6,023 bases of DNA from Candidatus Uhrbacteria bacterium (GTDB taxonomy: Bacteria > Patescibacteriota > Patescibacteriia > UBA9934 > GWF2-40-263): assembly GCA_003511125.1 (NCBI GenBank), contig DOJV01000039.1, positions 1-6,023 on the forward strand, given 5' to 3'. Position numbers and translations under genes: made by a program. Numbering within the stretch: position 1 is the stretch's first letter; each line of letters opens with the position of its first letter. The notes under the pieces are model-generated. The model was given only the letters and a program-made list of their open reading frames with translations. It had not been told where the DNA came from and ran no database searches. Positions 5,617 through 6,023 of the stretch are shown piece after piece.

Positions 5617-5859
5617 TTAGAAGACGCCAGCGGCGGCTCGAGGGTTGTAGAACATGTCGGTGGGCAGAACGGCGGTTTTTTTTGCGGAGTCGGGATCGGT
5701 GGTTACTTCGATGGCGTAGCTATTCGAACAACCAGCCGGGCCCGCCACCCATTCCCAGTCTTCGATTTTGCCGCAACCTTTGGGGTTTAGGCCTTTCCGC
5801 TTACAGCAGGAGTTGAGCCGAGAGTATTCGGCTATCTCCGGACGCTCGATAACCTCGGA
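5617..5859 (-). pseudogene. 3' remnant (80 codons) of an unrecognised gene cut by an ISL3-type element
   Basis: The minus-strand frame is open from the TCC at 5859 to TAA at 5617. It encodes 80 residues including NSCCKRKGLNPKGCG, IEDWEWVAGPAGCSNSYAIE and a tail DMFYNPRAAAGVF. Four cysteines (18, 19, 29, 44 of the fragment) suggest a secreted or structural protein; a pilin-like C-terminus is possible but unproven. There is no plausible start: the only methionine is 12 residues from the end and no ribosome site is seen. The frame closes at a TGA (5860-5862) that falls at the presumed edge of the insertion sequence. It has a good terminator downstream, so it was once the end of a transcription unit. 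I infer that the 5' part lies beyond the element or was lost. The coding frame is well supported; the identity is unknown. Confidence 0.65.
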
Positions 5860-6023
5860 TCATACGCAATTTAACCAATATTTCCATAAATTTTCCCAAC
5901 CCGAAACAGAAAGAATTTCACGTCTCTAACTCCTCGGACTAAAGCTCGGAAGCCTTTAAGTTTGGCGTTGAATGACTCGGCCGAAGCATTAGTGCTGCGA
6001 TGATTGAAATAGTTAAGAATAGT
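5860..6023 (-). mobile_element. 3' end of a second ISL3-type insertion sequence (5' part outside the window)
   Basis: Recognised by the transposase end it carries. The boundary is inferred: about 10 bp lie between the transposase stop and the point where the interrupted gene's frame resumes. The terminal bases, GATCATACGC or GGATCATACGC read inwards from 5857-5860, may be the inverted repeat. The other end is outside the window, so neither the repeat nor a target duplication can be tested. Confidence 0.6.
5871..6023 (-). CDS. ISL3-like (DDE_Tnp_ISL3) transposase, C-terminal 50 residues (partial)
   Basis: The minus strand from 6023 gives 50 codons and a TAA stop. NYFNHRSTNASAESFNAKLK, then FRALVRGVRDVKFFLFRVGKIYG, is the typical end of the DDE_Tnp_ISL3 transposases common in Bacteroidota and environmental bacteria. 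The STNASAE glutamate would be the last catalytic acid, as in the transposase fragment at the left edge. The two fragments share the T-N-A-x-x-E-x-x-N-x-K pattern but differ elsewhere, so they come from two distinct elements, not one flanking pair. The N-terminal part is outside the window, so intactness is unknown. The gene points towards the remnant it appears to interrupt. Confidence 0.83.
   Translation of the reverse strand, partial: TILNYFNHRSTNASAESFNAKLKGFRALVRGVRDVKFFLFRVGKIYGNIG

Noticed and set aside
5572..5790. A 72-codon + strand frame at the right side
   Set aside because: It begins inside the minus-strand terminator and lies opposite the gene remnant; glycine/valine-rich composition is typical of a shadow frame.
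5788..5860. Possible tRNA, because of short stems such as CCGA/TCGG near the right insertion sequence
   Set aside because: No cloverleaf with a T-loop GTTCRA motif and acceptor stem can be built, and the stretch is open coding sequence on the minus strand.
1..6023. The two ISL3-type fragments as the two ends of one composite transposon
   Set aside because: The two transposase tails differ outside the shared catalytic pattern, so they belong to different elements and would not mobilise the intervening DNA as a unit.

Overview
The window reads as chromosomal DNA of a bacterium with moderate G+C. It has a HrcA/CIRCE-type heat-shock gene, consensus sigma-70-like promoters spaced at exactly 17 bp, hairpin-plus-T-run terminators, two partial insertion sequences and several proteins I do not recognise. 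Orphan proteins, very short intergenic regions and an AT-rich leader inverted repeat would fit Patescibacteria (candidate phyla radiation). That placement is inference: no rRNA, ribosomal protein or other lineage marker is present.

Layout. Positions 1-200 hold the 3' end of an ISL3-type insertion sequence on the + strand, which stops a few bases past the end of clpB. clpB (215-2851, -) encodes a full-length ClpB disaggregase. Its control region (2852-3007) contains a consensus promoter overlapped by a CIRCE operator, a ~100-nt leader made almost wholly of an imperfect inverted repeat, and a C-rich stretch where a Shine-Dalgarno should be. A strong terminator (3009-3032) abuts that promoter and ends a gene for a small membrane-anchored cysteine-containing protein (3045-3506, -).

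That gene and an orphan 154-residue gene (3885-4349, +) are transcribed away from each other from near-perfect promoters. Between the promoters sits a 229-bp non-autonomous element (3581-3809) with ~50-bp inverted termini of repeated sub-units, TG...CA ends and a 5-bp target duplication, most like an IS21-type miniature element. Before insertion the two -35 boxes were only about 15 bp apart. The 154-residue gene ends in two abutting hairpins and converges on an orphan 350-residue gene (4451-5503, -) with its own terminator.

The right edge (5578-6023) has a terminator, the 3' end of a broken gene (last 80 residues) and the 3' end of a second ISL3-type transposase that appears to have cut it.

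How the genes relate. Every intact gene seems to have its own promoter and terminator, so I see no operon. The only assignable function is protein disaggregation by ClpB under heat-shock control. The shared divergent control region of the two small orphan genes is the most suggestive link, but their roles cannot be told from sequence. I found no CRISPR array, rRNA or tRNA, and nothing that amounts to a recognisable new multi-gene system.
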